A DNA stretch of 64,000 nucleotides from Streptomyces smyrnaeus (GCF_017676345.1 NZ_JAFFZM010000017.1:62001-126000), one strand, 5' to 3'. Shown: positions 50,497 through 59,472, counted from the first letter of the stretch. Numbers and translations: made by a program. Notes: generated from the letters alone by a model not told the origin.

Positions 50497-51201
50497 TCAA
50501 CTCCCCGGCGGGGCGGCGGGCAGGGCGAGCAGCTTGTCGGCCACCTCCGTCAAGTCCTCGCCCCGCACGTGCGGTTGCGCGAACATGTCGCTGTGCTCGC
50601 CCTCCAGCCGGGCGCACCAGCCGGTGACGCAGCCCGCACGGGCGGCGCCGTGGCAGTCCCAGGCGTGCACCGCGACCACCGCCGTGCCGGCGGGTGAGGC
50701 ACCCAGCCGCTCGGCCGCCGCGTGGTAGAGCACCGGCGCCGGCTTCCATCCGCCCGCCTCGGCCGCGGTGACGACATGATCGATGTGCGGGGCGAGGTCG
50801 TTGCGCTCCAGGAAGGTACGGGTGACCGCCGCGTCGCCGACCGTCAGACAGCCGGTCCGCAGTCCCGCTTCGCGCAGCCGGCGCACCGCAGGGAGCGCGT
50901 CGTCGTACGCGGGCAGCGCGGGAATGCCCTCCAGTACATGGGTGATGCCCTCCTCGGAGACGGACCGGCCGCTCTCCACCCGGAGCGCCTGGCGGGCGGC
51001 GCGGAGGAAATCCGCGGTGTCCCCGCTGAGCGCGAGGGCCATGCAGTCGCGTTGCACGCGCAGGAACCAGGGGTGGGCGGCCGCCGCCGGCTGCCCGATC
51101 TCCTCGAAGCGGGATGCCAGCGGGGTGAGCCGCATCAGCGTCTCCAGCACGTCGAAGGCGACGGCTCGCGGGCGGTGCGGTGACGGGCGCGCCATGGCCA
51201 T
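50497..51201 (-). CDS. HAD superfamily hydrolase, haloacid dehalogenase type II-like
   Basis: 234-aa cytosolic HAD hydrolase. Seen: motif I VAFDVLETLMRL (about 15) with the nucleophile Asp and, as in L-2-haloacid dehalogenases, no second Asp two residues later; motif II Thr in GCLTVGDAAV (S/T); motif III Lys in GGWKPAPVLYHAAAERLG; and motif IV VHAWDCHGAARAG. GGAGG precedes ATG 51201 by nine nt. Substrate unknown; the type II pattern suggests C-halogen or a related substrate, but paralogues with other roles are common. The 120-bp gap before the sigma gene shows no dyad. Confidence 0.85.
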   Translation of the reverse strand: MAMARPSPHRPRAVAFDVLETLMRLTPLASRFEEIGQPAAAAHPWFLRVQRDCMALALSGDTADFLRAARQALRVESGRSVSEEGITHVLEGIPALPAYDDALPAVRRLREAGLRTGCLTVGDAAVTRTFLERNDLAPHIDHVVTAAEAGGWKPAPVLYHAAAERLGASPAGTAVVAVHAWDCHGAARAGCVTGWCARLEGEHSDMFAQPHVRGEDLTEVADKLLALPAAPPGS

Positions 51202-51321
51202 GTCTGCTCGCCTCCGGCCAGGTCGAAGGGTCCGGCCCGCCGCCGATGCGCCGGTCCGGTCACCGATGTGCGGGGCACACCGCGCCGCCGCGCGGGTCCG
51301 CGCGCCCCGTTCGGGTCGCGC

Positions 51322-52338
51322 TCAGGCAGCGGCGCGCGGGGAGTGGGAGGCCTCCTGCTCGTCGCGCTCCTCCTCGATCTCCTCCCGCACCCGGCGGCAG
51401 GCCGCGGCCAGGAGGCGGGAGACGTGCATCTGGGAGACGCCCAGCCGGCGAGCGATCTGCGACTGGGTCAGCTCACGGAAGAAGCGCAGGTAGAGCAGGC
51501 GCTGCTCCCGTTCGGGGAGTCGGCACAGACAGGACCGGACCGCTTCGCGGTCGACCACGTGGTCGTAGCCGGTCTCGTCCGAGCTGAGGGTGTCCATCAG
51601 GCAGATCGCCCCGTCGCCGCTGCCGTCCCCCGCGCCTCCCGCCTCGGAGGAGACGGGCGCGTCCAAGGAGAGCGAGTTGAAGCACTGGAGCGCTTCCATG
51701 CCGGTGAGGATGTCCTCTTCGCTGAGGCCGCTGTGGGCCGCCAGCTCGGCCACGGTGGGTGACCGTCCGGAACAGGTCAACTCCAGTTCGCGCATGCTCG
51801 CACGGACCCGGTTGCGCAGGTCCTGGACACGGCGCGGGACGTGGATCTCCCACATGTTGTCCCGGAAGTGCCGCTTGAGCTCGCCGTAGATCGTCGGGAT
51901 GGCGAAGGTCTCGAAGGCGTTGCCCCTGGCCGGGTCGTAGCGTTCGACGGACTTGACCAGGGCCAGCGCGGCGACCTGTTCGAGGTCTTCCAGCGACTCG
52001 CCGCGGTTGCGGAACTTGCGGGCGAGCCGGTGCGCCATCGGCAGCCAGGCCGTGACCACACAGTCCTGGAGCCGCTGCCGCTCGGGGCAGCCTTCGGGCA
52101 GCTTCACCAACTCGGCGAAGTCGGCGGCGGTGTCGGGTGCGTCGTGGCGGGTACGACGAGGGGCGTGGGACACGGTGCTGGTCCCCTCCGCGGCGGCCGC
52201 GGTGTCATCGGCGGCCTCCGCGGCGTATGGGGCGTCAGCGGCGTCAGGAGCGTCCGCCGCGCCCGGGGCGTCGCTGCCCTCGGTCGAGGTGGCAGGGGTG
52301 ACGGTGTCCTCGGTGGTGCGGAACCGCGTGGTGTTCAT
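51322..52338 (-). CDS. Group III RNA polymerase sigma factor (SigB/SigF-type)
   Basis: 338-aa sigma-70 family factor of the SigB/F stress and sporulation group. Seen: a long Ala/Asp/Pro-rich N-terminal extension (1 to about 70), region 2 (VVTAWLPMAHRLARKFRNRG, then LEDLEQVAALALVKSVERYDPARGNAFETFAIPTIYGELKRHFRD) with the region 2.4 text, and region 4 (RLPEREQRLLYLRFFRELTQSQIARRLGVSQMHVSRLLAAA) with its helix-turn-helix. No anti-sigma (RsbW-like) gene is adjacent, unlike many SigB/F loci. GGGAG stands about 10 nt before ATG 52338. Confidence 0.94.
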   Translation of the reverse strand: MNTTRFRTTEDTVTPATSTEGSDAPGAADAPDAADAPYAAEAADDTAAAAEGTSTVSHAPRRTRHDAPDTAADFAELVKLPEGCPERQRLQDCVVTAWLPMAHRLARKFRNRGESLEDLEQVAALALVKSVERYDPARGNAFETFAIPTIYGELKRHFRDNMWEIHVPRRVQDLRNRVRASMRELELTCSGRSPTVAELAAHSGLSEEDILTGMEALQCFNSLSLDAPVSSEAGGAGDGSGDGAICLMDTLSSDETGYDHVVDREAVRSCLCRLPEREQRLLYLRFFRELTQSQIARRLGVSQMHVSRLLAAACRRVREEIEEERDEQEASHSPRAAA

Positions 52339-52659
52339 GGGCTGCTCACTCCCACGTCTCACATGGGTGCTGTGTAAGACAGGCGAGAAGCGATCCCCCA
52401 GTCCGCTTCCGGACAGGATCCAAAGGTGGCGCCGCCGGGTCTTCAGCGGGCCCGATTTCACCGTGACACAAACCACGCCGCACGGCATCTTCGCAGGTCA
52501 GACTGTTTGCAGTGGGTGAGCGCACGGCGGACCCACCGTAGTCGCCGGCCCGGTGGGCGGCGTTTGCCGGTGATCGGGACGGGCACCCGGGCCTTCTGCG
52601 CGGCGGCCACCGGGCCGCCGCTCGCGACGCGTGTGTGGCGGCTGCGGAGGAGGAGCGTA
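52339..52659. other. Divergent promoter region of sigma factor and VOC protein
   Basis: This 321-bp gap has no reading frame I trust. I looked for the SigB-type pattern GNNT-N14-16-GGGTAY upstream of the sigma gene to suggest autoregulation and found only weak partial matches such as GGGGAT around 52395. The right end carries the AG-rich ribosome site of the VOC gene. Confidence 0.4.
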
Positions 52660-53367
52660 ATGGCGGTTCGACCGGGTGCGCCGTGCTGGGTCAGCCTGAC
52701 GACCCACGACCGGCAGGCCACCGAGGAGTTCTACGGCGGGGCGCTGGGCTGGTCCTTCCAGGAGGGCGCCCTCGCCCCGGAGTTCCGCGTGGCCACGGCG
52801 GCGGGCCGGCCGGTGGCCGGGCTGAACGAGGCCGCGGCGGCGCGCGGGCTGCCCGTGCGCTGGACGGTGTTCTTCCTGGTGGAGGACGTGGACAAGGCCT
52901 CGGAACTGATGGCCGAGTGCGGCGGCACGGTGGCCGTCGGCCCGCTGGAGACCGGGAGCGGCCGGACGGTCGTGGGCTCCGATCCGTGCGGTGCGGCGTT
53001 CGGCCTGTGGCAGGGCGAGGCCCCCGCGGAGTGGAGCGCCGGTGCCGAGGACGCGCCGGTGGAGCTGTCGTTGCACACCTGCGAGCCGGACGCCGTGGCG
53101 GCCTTCTACAGCGCCGTGCTGGGCTGGCCGCCGGACGGCGCCCGGTGGCCGTACGCCGATCTGCGCGGCGGCGCGCGGCCTGGGGACGCCGATCCGGAGA
53201 CCTGCCCGAGGTGGGAGATCGCCTTCCGGACGCCGAACCCCGACGAGACGGTGGCAGCCGCCGTCCGGCGGGGCGGCAGGGCCCTCTCCGCTCCCGGGGG
53301 CGCACAGGCCCGCCGGACCACCCTCGCCGACCCGCACGGGGCGCTGTTCACCGTCGTCGCCGCGTAG
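52660..53367 (+). CDS. VOC (glyoxalase/bleomycin-resistance fold) family protein, two domains
   Basis: 235-aa protein of two vicinal-oxygen-chelate modules. Seen: module 1 (about 8-118) with CWVSLTTHDRQATEEFYGGALGW and a closing SDPCGAAFGLWQ; module 2 (about 128-235) with VELSLHTCEPDAVAAFYSAVLGW and LADPHGALFTVVAA. The repeated AxxFYxxxLGW and DPxGAxF texts show internal duplication. A strong GGAGGAGGAG precedes ATG 52660. Members of this subgroup are cytosolic with unknown substrates. It converges on the DUF6480 gene with 13 bp between. Confidence 0.9.
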   Translation: MAVRPGAPCWVSLTTHDRQATEEFYGGALGWSFQEGALAPEFRVATAAGRPVAGLNEAAAARGLPVRWTVFFLVEDVDKASELMAECGGTVAVGPLETGSGRTVVGSDPCGAAFGLWQGEAPAEWSAGAEDAPVELSLHTCEPDAVAAFYSAVLGWPPDGARWPYADLRGGARPGDADPETCPRWEIAFRTPNPDETVAAAVRRGGRALSAPGGAQARRTTLADPHGALFTVVAA

Positions 53368-53380
53368 GGCTGTCCACCGG

Positions 53381-53611
53381 CTACAGCAGGCCGATGAGGT
53401 AGCCCACGAAGAAGACGAGGACGGCGGCGACGACGATCCCGATGAGTACGACCGGTACCGTGCTCCAGCCCTTGGTCGGGTTGTGGGTCTCGCGTGGGCC
53501 GGTCTCGGACAGGCCGCCCTCGGCGGGCGGGGTCTCGCCGGGCGGAACCTGGCCGCCCTCCTCCAGGCCGGTGGTCCGCTTCGGTTCAGGGTCAGGGTTG
53601 GCGTACGTCAT
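53381..53611 (-). CDS. DUF6480 family small membrane protein
   Basis: 76-aa single-pass membrane protein of the actinobacterial family DUF6480. Seen: a Pro/Glu/Gly-rich soluble N-terminal part (TYANPDPEPKRTTGLEEGG, then PPAEGGLSETGPRETHNPT) and one C-terminal helix VVLIGIVVAAVLVFFVGYLIG. ATG 53611 has GGAAGG nearly adjacent and GAGGT further upstream. Function unknown. It lies next to a SigB-type sigma gene region, but membership of that regulon is only a guess. Confidence 0.85.
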   Translation of the reverse strand: MTYANPDPEPKRTTGLEEGGQVPPGETPPAEGGLSETGPRETHNPTKGWSTVPVVLIGIVVAAVLVFFVGYLIGLL

Positions 53612-53667
53612 ACCTTCCGGGTGGACCTCGACGCACCCTCGTACACCTGGCAAGGCCCCGGATAGAC

Positions 53668-53704
53668 TGTTCGGAGCTTCGATCGATTGTTGATATCTCG
53701 AACA
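53668..53704. promoter_or_regulatory. Candidate IclR operator before the IclR gene
   Basis: TGTTCG (53668-53673) and CGAACA (53699-53704) are exact inverted arms. The right half, TGATATCTCGAACA (53691-53704), resembles GATATTTCG and the reverse of CGAAATAGCG in the promoter of the sugar-acid operon (62.7 kb). It lies 10-46 bp before the IclR start. Confidence 0.5.
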
Positions 53705-53713
53705 GGAGGGGCC

Positions 53714-54487
53714 ATGGGACGGCTCGTGCCCGCTGTGACCCGGGCGCTCGACATTCTGGAGCTGTTCCTGGAAGGGGACGGCACACTCTCGGCACCCGAC
53801 ATCGTGCGCAGGCTGCGCCTGCCCCGCACCACGGTGCACGAACTGGTCGGCACCCTGACCGCCCGCTCCTACCTGGTACCCGTCCCGGGCAAGGCGGGCC
53901 ACTACCGGCTGGGGGTGCGCGCCTACCAGCTCGGCAGCCGGTACGCCGAACAGCTCGACCTCGCGGCCGAGGGGCAGCAGGTGGCCCGCTCGGTGGCCGA
54001 GACCTGCGAGGAGACGGTACATGTGGCGATCCTGGAGGACACCGACGTCATCTACGTCGCGAAGGTGGACTCCACCCAGGCGGTGCGCATGGTCTCGGCC
54101 GCCGGCCGGCGGCTGCCCGCCCACTGCACTGCGGTCGGCAAGATGCTGCTCGCCTCGCTGCCCGCCGAGGAACTCGCCGCCCGGATGCCGGACGACGCCG
54201 AGTTGCGCGCCATGACGTCCAACAGCATCACCGACCCCGCGACACTGCGCGAGGAACTGGCCCGGATCGCCGAGCGCGGGTTCGCCGTCGAGGAGAGCGA
54301 GTCCAACCCCGATGTCAGCTGTGTGGCCGCGCCCGTACGCGATCGCTCGGGCCGGGTGGTGGCGGCGCTGTCCATCTCCGTACCGTTGATCCGGTGGAGC
54401 GAGGAGCGCCGCGCCGAGCTGGCGGAGTTGGCGCGGCGCGGTGCGGTACGACTGTCCGAGAGACTGGGCCACAGGGGGCTGCGATGA
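53714..54487 (+). CDS. IclR family regulator of the sugar-acid gene cluster
   Basis: 257-aa IclR-type regulator. Seen: N-terminal winged helix (VTRALDILELFLEGDGTLSAPDIVRRLRLPRTTVHELV) and the IclR effector domain (EETVHVAILEDTDVIYVAKVDS, then LPAHCTAVGKMLLASL and DVSCVAAPVRDRSGRVVAALSIS). AGGAGG is four nt before ATG 53714. Its stop overlaps the start of the SMP-30 gene (ATGA). It converges on the six-gene transport/catabolic operon, whose distant promoter carries a similar dyad, so it probably controls both units (inference). Confidence 0.92.
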   Translation: MGRLVPAVTRALDILELFLEGDGTLSAPDIVRRLRLPRTTVHELVGTLTARSYLVPVPGKAGHYRLGVRAYQLGSRYAEQLDLAAEGQQVARSVAETCEETVHVAILEDTDVIYVAKVDSTQAVRMVSAAGRRLPAHCTAVGKMLLASLPAEELAARMPDDAELRAMTSNSITDPATLREELARIAERGFAVEESESNPDVSCVAAPVRDRSGRVVAALSISVPLIRWSEERRAELAELARRGAVRLSERLGHRGLR

Positions 54488-55332
54488 GGGTGGAGACGGC
54501 ACTGCGCGCGTCCGCCGAGCTGGGTGAGGGACCGACCTGGGACACCGCGGCCGGACGGCTGCTCTGGGTGGACATCCTCGCCTCCCGGGTCCATACCTTC
54601 GACCCGGCGACCGGCGACCGCACCGTGATGGCCACCGAACAGCATGTGGGCGCCGCCAAGCCGCGCGCGGGTGGCGGAGTCGTCGTCAATCTGCGCGACG
54701 GTGTCGGGCTGTACGAGGCGGACGGCCGCTTCTCCTGGCTGCGGCGCGATCCGGCGCCCGGCCGCCGCGGCAACGACGCGGCAGTCGCTCCCGACGGCGC
54801 GCTGTGGGCGGGCACGATGTACTACGACGAGACGCCCGGCGGCGGCTCGCTGGTGCGGCTCGCCCCGGACGGCACCGCCACTACCGCCCTCGACGAGGTC
54901 ACCGTCTCCAACGGCACCGGCTGGAGCCCGGACGGGACGCTGATGTACTACGTCGACACTCCTACGCGGCGTATCGATGTCTTCGACGTCCGCGACGGCG
55001 GCGCCGTCGTCGCCGACCGGCGCCCGCTGGTCTCGGTCGAGGAGGGCGCCGGATTCCCGGACGGGCTGACCGTGGACGCGGACGGCTGCGTGTGGGTGGC
55101 CCTGTGGGACGGCGCCGCGGTGCGGCGCTACACCCCGGAGGGGGTGCTGGACCGGGTGGTCCCCGTTCCCGTCCGGCGGCCCACGGCGTGTGCGTTCGGC
55201 GGCGCGGGGCTCGGTGATCTGTACATCACCACGGCCCGCGTGGGCCTTGCGGCCCCCACCCCCCAGGACGGCTCCCTCCTGGTCCTGCCAGCAGCGGGCA
55301 CGGGGCTGGCACAACCCCCCTTCGCGGGCTGA
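54484..55332 (+). CDS. SMP-30/gluconolactonase family lactonase
   Basis: 282-aa six-bladed beta-propeller Ca2+/Zn2+ lactonase opening sugar lactones to aldonic acids. Seen: ALRASAELGEGPTWD (metal Glu), LLWVDI, GRRGNDAAVAPDGALWAGT (metal Asn/Asp region), SNGTGWSPDGTLMYYVDT, and FPDGLTVDADGCVWVALWDG (metal Asp). ATG 54484 overlaps the IclR stop. Its role fits between the Zn-dehydrogenase (sugar to lactone) and the enolase-family dehydratase of the opposing operon. The last 20 residues are a loose Ala/Gly/Pro tail. Confidence 0.92.
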   Translation: MRVETALRASAELGEGPTWDTAAGRLLWVDILASRVHTFDPATGDRTVMATEQHVGAAKPRAGGGVVVNLRDGVGLYEADGRFSWLRRDPAPGRRGNDAAVAPDGALWAGTMYYDETPGGGSLVRLAPDGTATTALDEVTVSNGTGWSPDGTLMYYVDTPTRRIDVFDVRDGGAVVADRRPLVSVEEGAGFPDGLTVDADGCVWVALWDGAAVRRYTPEGVLDRVVPVPVRRPTACAFGGAGLGDLYITTARVGLAAPTPQDGSLLVLPAAGTGLAQPPFAG

Positions 55333-55352
55333 CACCGACGCCCCGACGGGGG

Positions 55353-55375
55353 CCCGCGCCCCGAAGGGGCGCGGG
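55353..55375. terminator. Hairpin CCCGCGCCCC-GAA-GGGGCGCGGG, terminator of the IclR unit
   Basis: A 10-bp perfect stem with a 3-nt loop, 20 nt after the SMP-30 stop. The text continuing GGGGAACTGCGCGCCCAGCCACAA is, from memory, a widespread Streptomyces 3'-end repeat. Confidence 0.75.
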
Positions 55376-55423
55376 GAACTGCGCGCCCAGCCACAAACGA
55401 CCGGCAGACCGCAACGCACAACC

Positions 55424-55471
55424 AGGGGCAGCCCCTCCCCGGCGAAAGCCGAATATGAAGGGGCTGCCCCT
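55424..55471. terminator. Second hairpin, terminator of the opposing sugar operon
   Basis: AGGGGCAGCCCCT (55424-55436) and AGGGGCTGCCCCT (55459-55471), 13-bp perfect stem with a 22-nt loop, 20 nt past the permease stop on the minus strand. Confidence 0.75.
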
Positions 55472-55490
55472 CATGCGGGACAACTGCCGG

Positions 55491-56738
55491 TCAACGACCG
55501 GCCTTGCGCTTGTTCCAGACGTCGAAGCCGACGGCGGCGAGCAGCACCAGACCCTTGATGACCTGCTGGTAGTCGGTGCCGATGCCGACCAGGGACATAC
55601 CGTTGTTGAGGACACCCAGCACGAGACCGCCGATGACGGCGCCCATCACGGTGCCGACGCCGCCGCTCATGGAGGCGCCACCGATGAAGGAGGCGGCGAT
55701 GGCCTCCAACTCGAAGTTGAGGCCCGCCTGCGGGGTGCCCGCGTTCAGCCGCGCCGCGTAGACACAGCCGGCCAGCGCTGCAAGCACGCCCATGTTGACG
55801 AAGACCAGGAAGGTGACGCGCTGGTCCTTGACTCCGGAGAGCTTGGCCGCGGCCTTGTTGCCGCCCAGCGCGTAGACGTGGCGGCCGACGACGGCGTTGC
55901 GCATCACATAGCCGAGCCCGATCAGCAGGCCGCACATCACCAGCATGACGACCGGGACGCCGTGGAAGCTGGCGAGGGTCAGGGTGAAGGCGACCACGGC
56001 GGCGACCAGGGCCACGCACTTGGCGATCCACAGCCCGGTGGGCAGCACCTCCAGCTCGTAGGCCAACTGCCGTTTGCGGTCCCGGCGTTCGCGCAGCAGC
56101 AGGAAGACGATGGCGACCAGGCCGATCACCAGCGTGGGGTTGTGGTACTGCGTGTAGGGGCCCATCTCGGGGATGAAGCCCTTGGCGAGGTTCTGGAAGC
56201 CGGACGGGAAGGGGGACAGCGACTGGCCCTCCAGCACGATCTGCGTCAGACCGCGGAAGAGCAGCATCCCGGCCAGCGTCACGATGAAGGACGGGATGCC
56301 GACATAGGCGATGAAGAAGCCCTGCCAGGCCCCGGCGACCGCGCCGATCAGCAGCGAGAGCACCAGCGCCAGCACCCATGGCATGTCGTGTTTGACCATC
56401 ATCACCGCGGACATCGCACCGACGAAGGCCACCAGTGAGCCGACGGACAGATCGATGTGACCGGCGATGATGACGATCATCATGCCCATGGCCAGGATGA
56501 GGATGTAGCCGTTCTGCTGGATCAGATTGGAGACGTTGTTCGGCAGCAGCAGCGTGCCGTCCGTCCATATCTGGAACAGCACGATGATGAAGACGAGCGC
56601 GGTGAGCATGCCGTACTGCCGCATATGGCCGCGCATGTTCTCCAGCAGCACGGCTCCCGCCGACCGTACGGCGGCCTGCACCGGGGGCGGTGCGTCCTCG
56701 GGTGGCGTGGGCGAGGTGGGCTTGGTCGTGGTGGTCAT
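55491..56738 (-). CDS. Sugar ABC transporter permease, CUT2 (XylH/MmsB type)
   Basis: 415-aa inner-membrane subunit, about ten helices. Seen: ILAMGMMIVIIAGHIDLSVGSLVAF, the hallmark of the RbsC/XylH/GguB family; PSFIVTLAGMLLFRGLTQIVL; a mid-protein cytosolic segment RERRDRKRQLAYELEVLPTG that lengthens it relative to RbsC, as in XylH; and GRHVYALGGNKAAAKLSGVK and FIGGASMSGGVGTVMGA near the end. ATG 56738 starts 8 bp after the ATPase stop. With the ATPase and ChvE-like binding protein it forms a complete monosaccharide importer. Confidence 0.93.
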   Translation of the reverse strand: MTTTTKPTSPTPPEDAPPPVQAAVRSAGAVLLENMRGHMRQYGMLTALVFIIVLFQIWTDGTLLLPNNVSNLIQQNGYILILAMGMMIVIIAGHIDLSVGSLVAFVGAMSAVMMVKHDMPWVLALVLSLLIGAVAGAWQGFFIAYVGIPSFIVTLAGMLLFRGLTQIVLEGQSLSPFPSGFQNLAKGFIPEMGPYTQYHNPTLVIGLVAIVFLLLRERRDRKRQLAYELEVLPTGLWIAKCVALVAAVVAFTLTLASFHGVPVVMLVMCGLLIGLGYVMRNAVVGRHVYALGGNKAAAKLSGVKDQRVTFLVFVNMGVLAALAGCVYAARLNAGTPQAGLNFELEAIAASFIGGASMSGGVGTVMGAVIGGLVLGVLNNGMSLVGIGTDYQQVIKGLVLLAAVGFDVWNKRKAGR

Positions 56739-56746
56739 GGCGGGCC

Positions 56747-58357
56747 TCAGCTTCTGTTCCGGGTCATGTGGCGCATCAGGACTTCCTGGGTGGCGTCCGC
56801 ACGGTCGATCTCGGCGGTGAGGCGGCCCTCGGCCATGGTGTAGATGCGGTCGCACATCCCCAGCAGCTCGGGCAGTTCGGAGGAGATGAACAGCACGGCC
56901 TTCCCCTGCGCGGCGAGTTTGTCGATGACGGTGTAGATCTCGTACTTGGCGCCCACGTCGATGCCCCGGGTCGGCTCGTCGAGGATCAGCACCTCGGGGT
57001 CGGCGTGGATCCACTTGCTGAGCACGACCTTCTGCTGGTTGCCGCCGGAGAGCCGGCCGGTCTGCTCGTGGACCGTGGGGGCCTTGATGTTCATGGACTT
57101 GCGGTAGCGCTCGGCGACCGAGCTCTCCCGGTGCTCGTCCACCACGCCGTACCGCGCCAGCTCCGACAGCGAGGCCAGCGAGACGTTGCGGTTGATGGTG
57201 TCGAGGAGGTTGAGCCCGTACTGCTTGCGGTCCTCGGTGACATAGGCGATGCCCGCGTCGATCGCCGCCGGCACCGTCCTGGTGCGTACCTCGCGGCCCG
57301 CGACCCGCACGGTGCCGGACTCGTAGCGCCCGTAGGAGCGGCCGAAGACGGACATGGCCAACTCGGTACGGCCGGCGCCCATCAGCCCGGCGATGCCCAC
57401 GATCTCGCCCCGGCGCACCGTCAGCGAGGCGTCGTCGACGACCTTGCGCTGCTGGTCGACGGGGTGCCGGACCGTCCACCCGGACACCTCCAGGGCCGTG
57501 CTGTGCTCGCCCTCGAAGGGAGTGCGGTCGGGGAAGCGGTGGTCGAGATCGCGGCCGACCATGCCGCGGATGATGCGGTCCTCGGACAGCTCGGGAGTGT
57601 CGCCCGGGTGCTCCCGTACGGTCAGCGTCTCGATGGTGCGCCCGTCGCGCAGGATGGTGACGGTGTCGGCGATGCGCCGGATCTCGCCCAGCTTGTGGGA
57701 GATGACGATGCTGGCGATGCCCTGCTCGCGCAGCTCCAGGATCAGGTCCAGGAGGGTGGCGCTGTCCTCGTCGTTGAGCGCCGCGGTGGGCTCGTCCAGG
57801 ATCAGCAGCTTCACCTCCTTGGACAGCGCCTTGGCGATCTCCACCAGCTGCTGCTTGCCGACGCCGATGTCGGCCACCGGGGTCTGCGGGTTCTCCCGCA
57901 GACCCACCCGGCGCAGCAGCTGGGCCGCCCGCCGCATGGTGGCGTTCCAGTCCACCAGGCCGCGCGCGCTGCCGCGCTGTTCGTTGCCGAGGAAGATGTT
58001 CTCGGCGATGGACAGGAACGGCACCAGTGCCAGCTCCTGGTGGATGATGACGATGCCGCGCTGCTCGCTGGCGCGGATGTCCTTGAAGGCCACCGGCTCG
58101 CCCTGGAAGAGGATCTCCCCCTCGTAGCTGCCGTGCGGGTGGACGCCGCTGAGCACCTTCATCAGCGTCGACTTCCCGGCGCCGTTCTCCCCGCAGATGG
58201 CGTGGACCTCACCGGGGCGCACGGTCAGGTTGACGTCGCTGAGCGCCTTGACACCGGGGAAGGTCTTGGTGATGCCCCGCATTTCGAGGACGGGGCGCTC
58301 CCGCTCCGCGCCGTCGGAGCCGGCGGCGCCGCTCGCGCTGTCGACTGCCGGGCTCAC
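56747..58357 (-). CDS. Sugar ABC transporter ATP-binding protein, duplicated domains (CUT2)
   Basis: 536-aa cytoplasmic ATPase with two nucleotide-binding halves. Seen: half 1 Walker A GENGAGKST (about 56-64) and Walker B LLILDEPTAALN; half 2 has a degenerate Walker A region (GIAGLMGAGRTEL), signature LSGGNQQKVVLSKW and Walker B VLILDEPTRGIDVGAK, the usual XylG/MglA pattern in which only one site hydrolyses well. The GTG start overlaps the binding-protein stop (GTGA). An extended N-terminus (1-22) is Ala/Gly rich. Confidence 0.94.
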   Translation of the reverse strand: MSPAVDSASGAAGSDGAERERPVLEMRGITKTFPGVKALSDVNLTVRPGEVHAICGENGAGKSTLMKVLSGVHPHGSYEGEILFQGEPVAFKDIRASEQRGIVIIHQELALVPFLSIAENIFLGNEQRGSARGLVDWNATMRRAAQLLRRVGLRENPQTPVADIGVGKQQLVEIAKALSKEVKLLILDEPTAALNDEDSATLLDLILELREQGIASIVISHKLGEIRRIADTVTILRDGRTIETLTVREHPGDTPELSEDRIIRGMVGRDLDHRFPDRTPFEGEHSTALEVSGWTVRHPVDQQRKVVDDASLTVRRGEIVGIAGLMGAGRTELAMSVFGRSYGRYESGTVRVAGREVRTRTVPAAIDAGIAYVTEDRKQYGLNLLDTINRNVSLASLSELARYGVVDEHRESSVAERYRKSMNIKAPTVHEQTGRLSGGNQQKVVLSKWIHADPEVLILDEPTRGIDVGAKYEIYTVIDKLAAQGKAVLFISSELPELLGMCDRIYTMAEGRLTAEIDRADATQEVLMRHMTRNRS

Positions 58358-59472
58358 TTGAGCTGCCCCTTGGTGAAGTAGCCCTCATCGATGAGGAGCT
58401 GGGTGTTCGTCTTGTCGACGGAGACGGGCTTGAGCAGGTAGGCGGGGACGACCTTCTTGCCGTTGTCGTAGTCGGTGGTGTTGTTGACCTCCACCTTCTT
58501 GCCGGTCAGTACGGCGTCGCCCATCTGCACGGCCTGCTTGGCGAGTTTACGGGTGTCCTTGAAGACGGTCTGGGTCTGCTGTCCGGCGACGATGGACTTG
58601 ACCGAGGCCAGCTCGGCGTCCTGCCCGGTGACGATGGGCAGCGGGTGGCGCTTGCTGCCGTAGCCGGCGCTCTTGAGCGCGGAGATGATGCCGATGGAGA
58701 TGCCGTCGTAGGGCGAGAGCACCGCGTCCACGTCGGTGCTGCCGTAGTTCTTGCTGATCAGGTCGTCCATGCGCTTTTGCGCCGTGCCGCCGTCCCAGCG
58801 CAGCGTGGTGGCCTGGTTCATCTTCGTCTGCTTGCTGCGCACGACGAGCTGGCCGGACTTCATGAAGGGCCGAAGCTTCTTCATGGCGCCGTTCCAGAAG
58901 TACTTGGTGTTGTTGTCGTCGGGCGAGCCCGCGAACAGCTCGATGTTGTAGTGCTTGTCCGCGCTCTTGTCCGGCTTCTTCAGCTTGAGCCGGTCGAGGA
59001 TGTACTGGCCCTGCAGTTCGCCGACGCGCTCGTTGTCGAAGGACGCGTAGTAGTCGACGTTCTTGGTGCCGAGGATGAGCCGGTCGTAGGAGATGACCGG
59101 GATGTTGGCGTCGGCGGCCCGCTTGAGGACATTGGTGAGGGCTGAGCCGTCGATGGCGGCGATGACCAGCAGCCGGTGCCCCTTGGTGATCATGTTCTCG
59201 ATCTGGGCGACCTGGTTCTCCACCTTGTCGTCCCCGTACTGCAGGTCGGTCTTGTACCCGGCCTTGCGGAACTGCTTGGCCATGTTCTTGCCGTCGGCTA
59301 TCCACCGCTCGGACGACTTGGTGGGCATGGCCAGGCCGATGGTGCCGCCCTTGCCCTTGTCGGGCTGGTAGCGGCTGCCGCCGCGGGCCTCCTGACCGCA
59401 GGAGGTCAGTGCGGCGGTGAGCGCGGCGGCCAGCACCGCCGACGCGGCGATACGGCATCTGCGGGTGCGCAT
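58354..59472 (-). CDS. ChvE/XylF-type sugar-binding lipoprotein
   Basis: 372-aa extracytoplasmic monosaccharide-binding protein. Seen: signal peptide with lipobox ALTSC (Cys25), then IGLAMPTKSSERWIADGKNMAKQF, LVIAAIDGSALTNVLKRAADANIPVISYDR, NVDYYASFDNERVGELQGQYIL, and the closing VDKTNTQLLIDEGYFT. These match the multiple-sugar-binding ChvE group (xylose, galactose, arabinose and others). GGAGGG lies five nt before ATG 59472; one nt separates it from the preceding stop. Confidence 0.93.
   Translation of the reverse strand: MRTRRCRIAASAVLAAALTAALTSCGQEARGGSRYQPDKGKGGTIGLAMPTKSSERWIADGKNMAKQFRKAGYKTDLQYGDDKVENQVAQIENMITKGHRLLVIAAIDGSALTNVLKRAADANIPVISYDRLILGTKNVDYYASFDNERVGELQGQYILDRLKLKKPDKSADKHYNIELFAGSPDDNNTKYFWNGAMKKLRPFMKSGQLVVRSKQTKMNQATTLRWDGGTAQKRMDDLISKNYGSTDVDAVLSPYDGISIGIISALKSAGYGSKRHPLPIVTGQDAELASVKSIVAGQQTQTVFKDTRKLAKQAVQMGDAVLTGKKVEVNNTTDYDNGKKVVPAYLLKPVSVDKTNTQLLIDEGYFTKGQLK

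Noticed and set aside
52339..52488. Sigma factor starting further upstream in frame
   Set aside because: The extra N-terminal residues lack family similarity, while ATG 52338 has a ribosome site at acceptable spacing.
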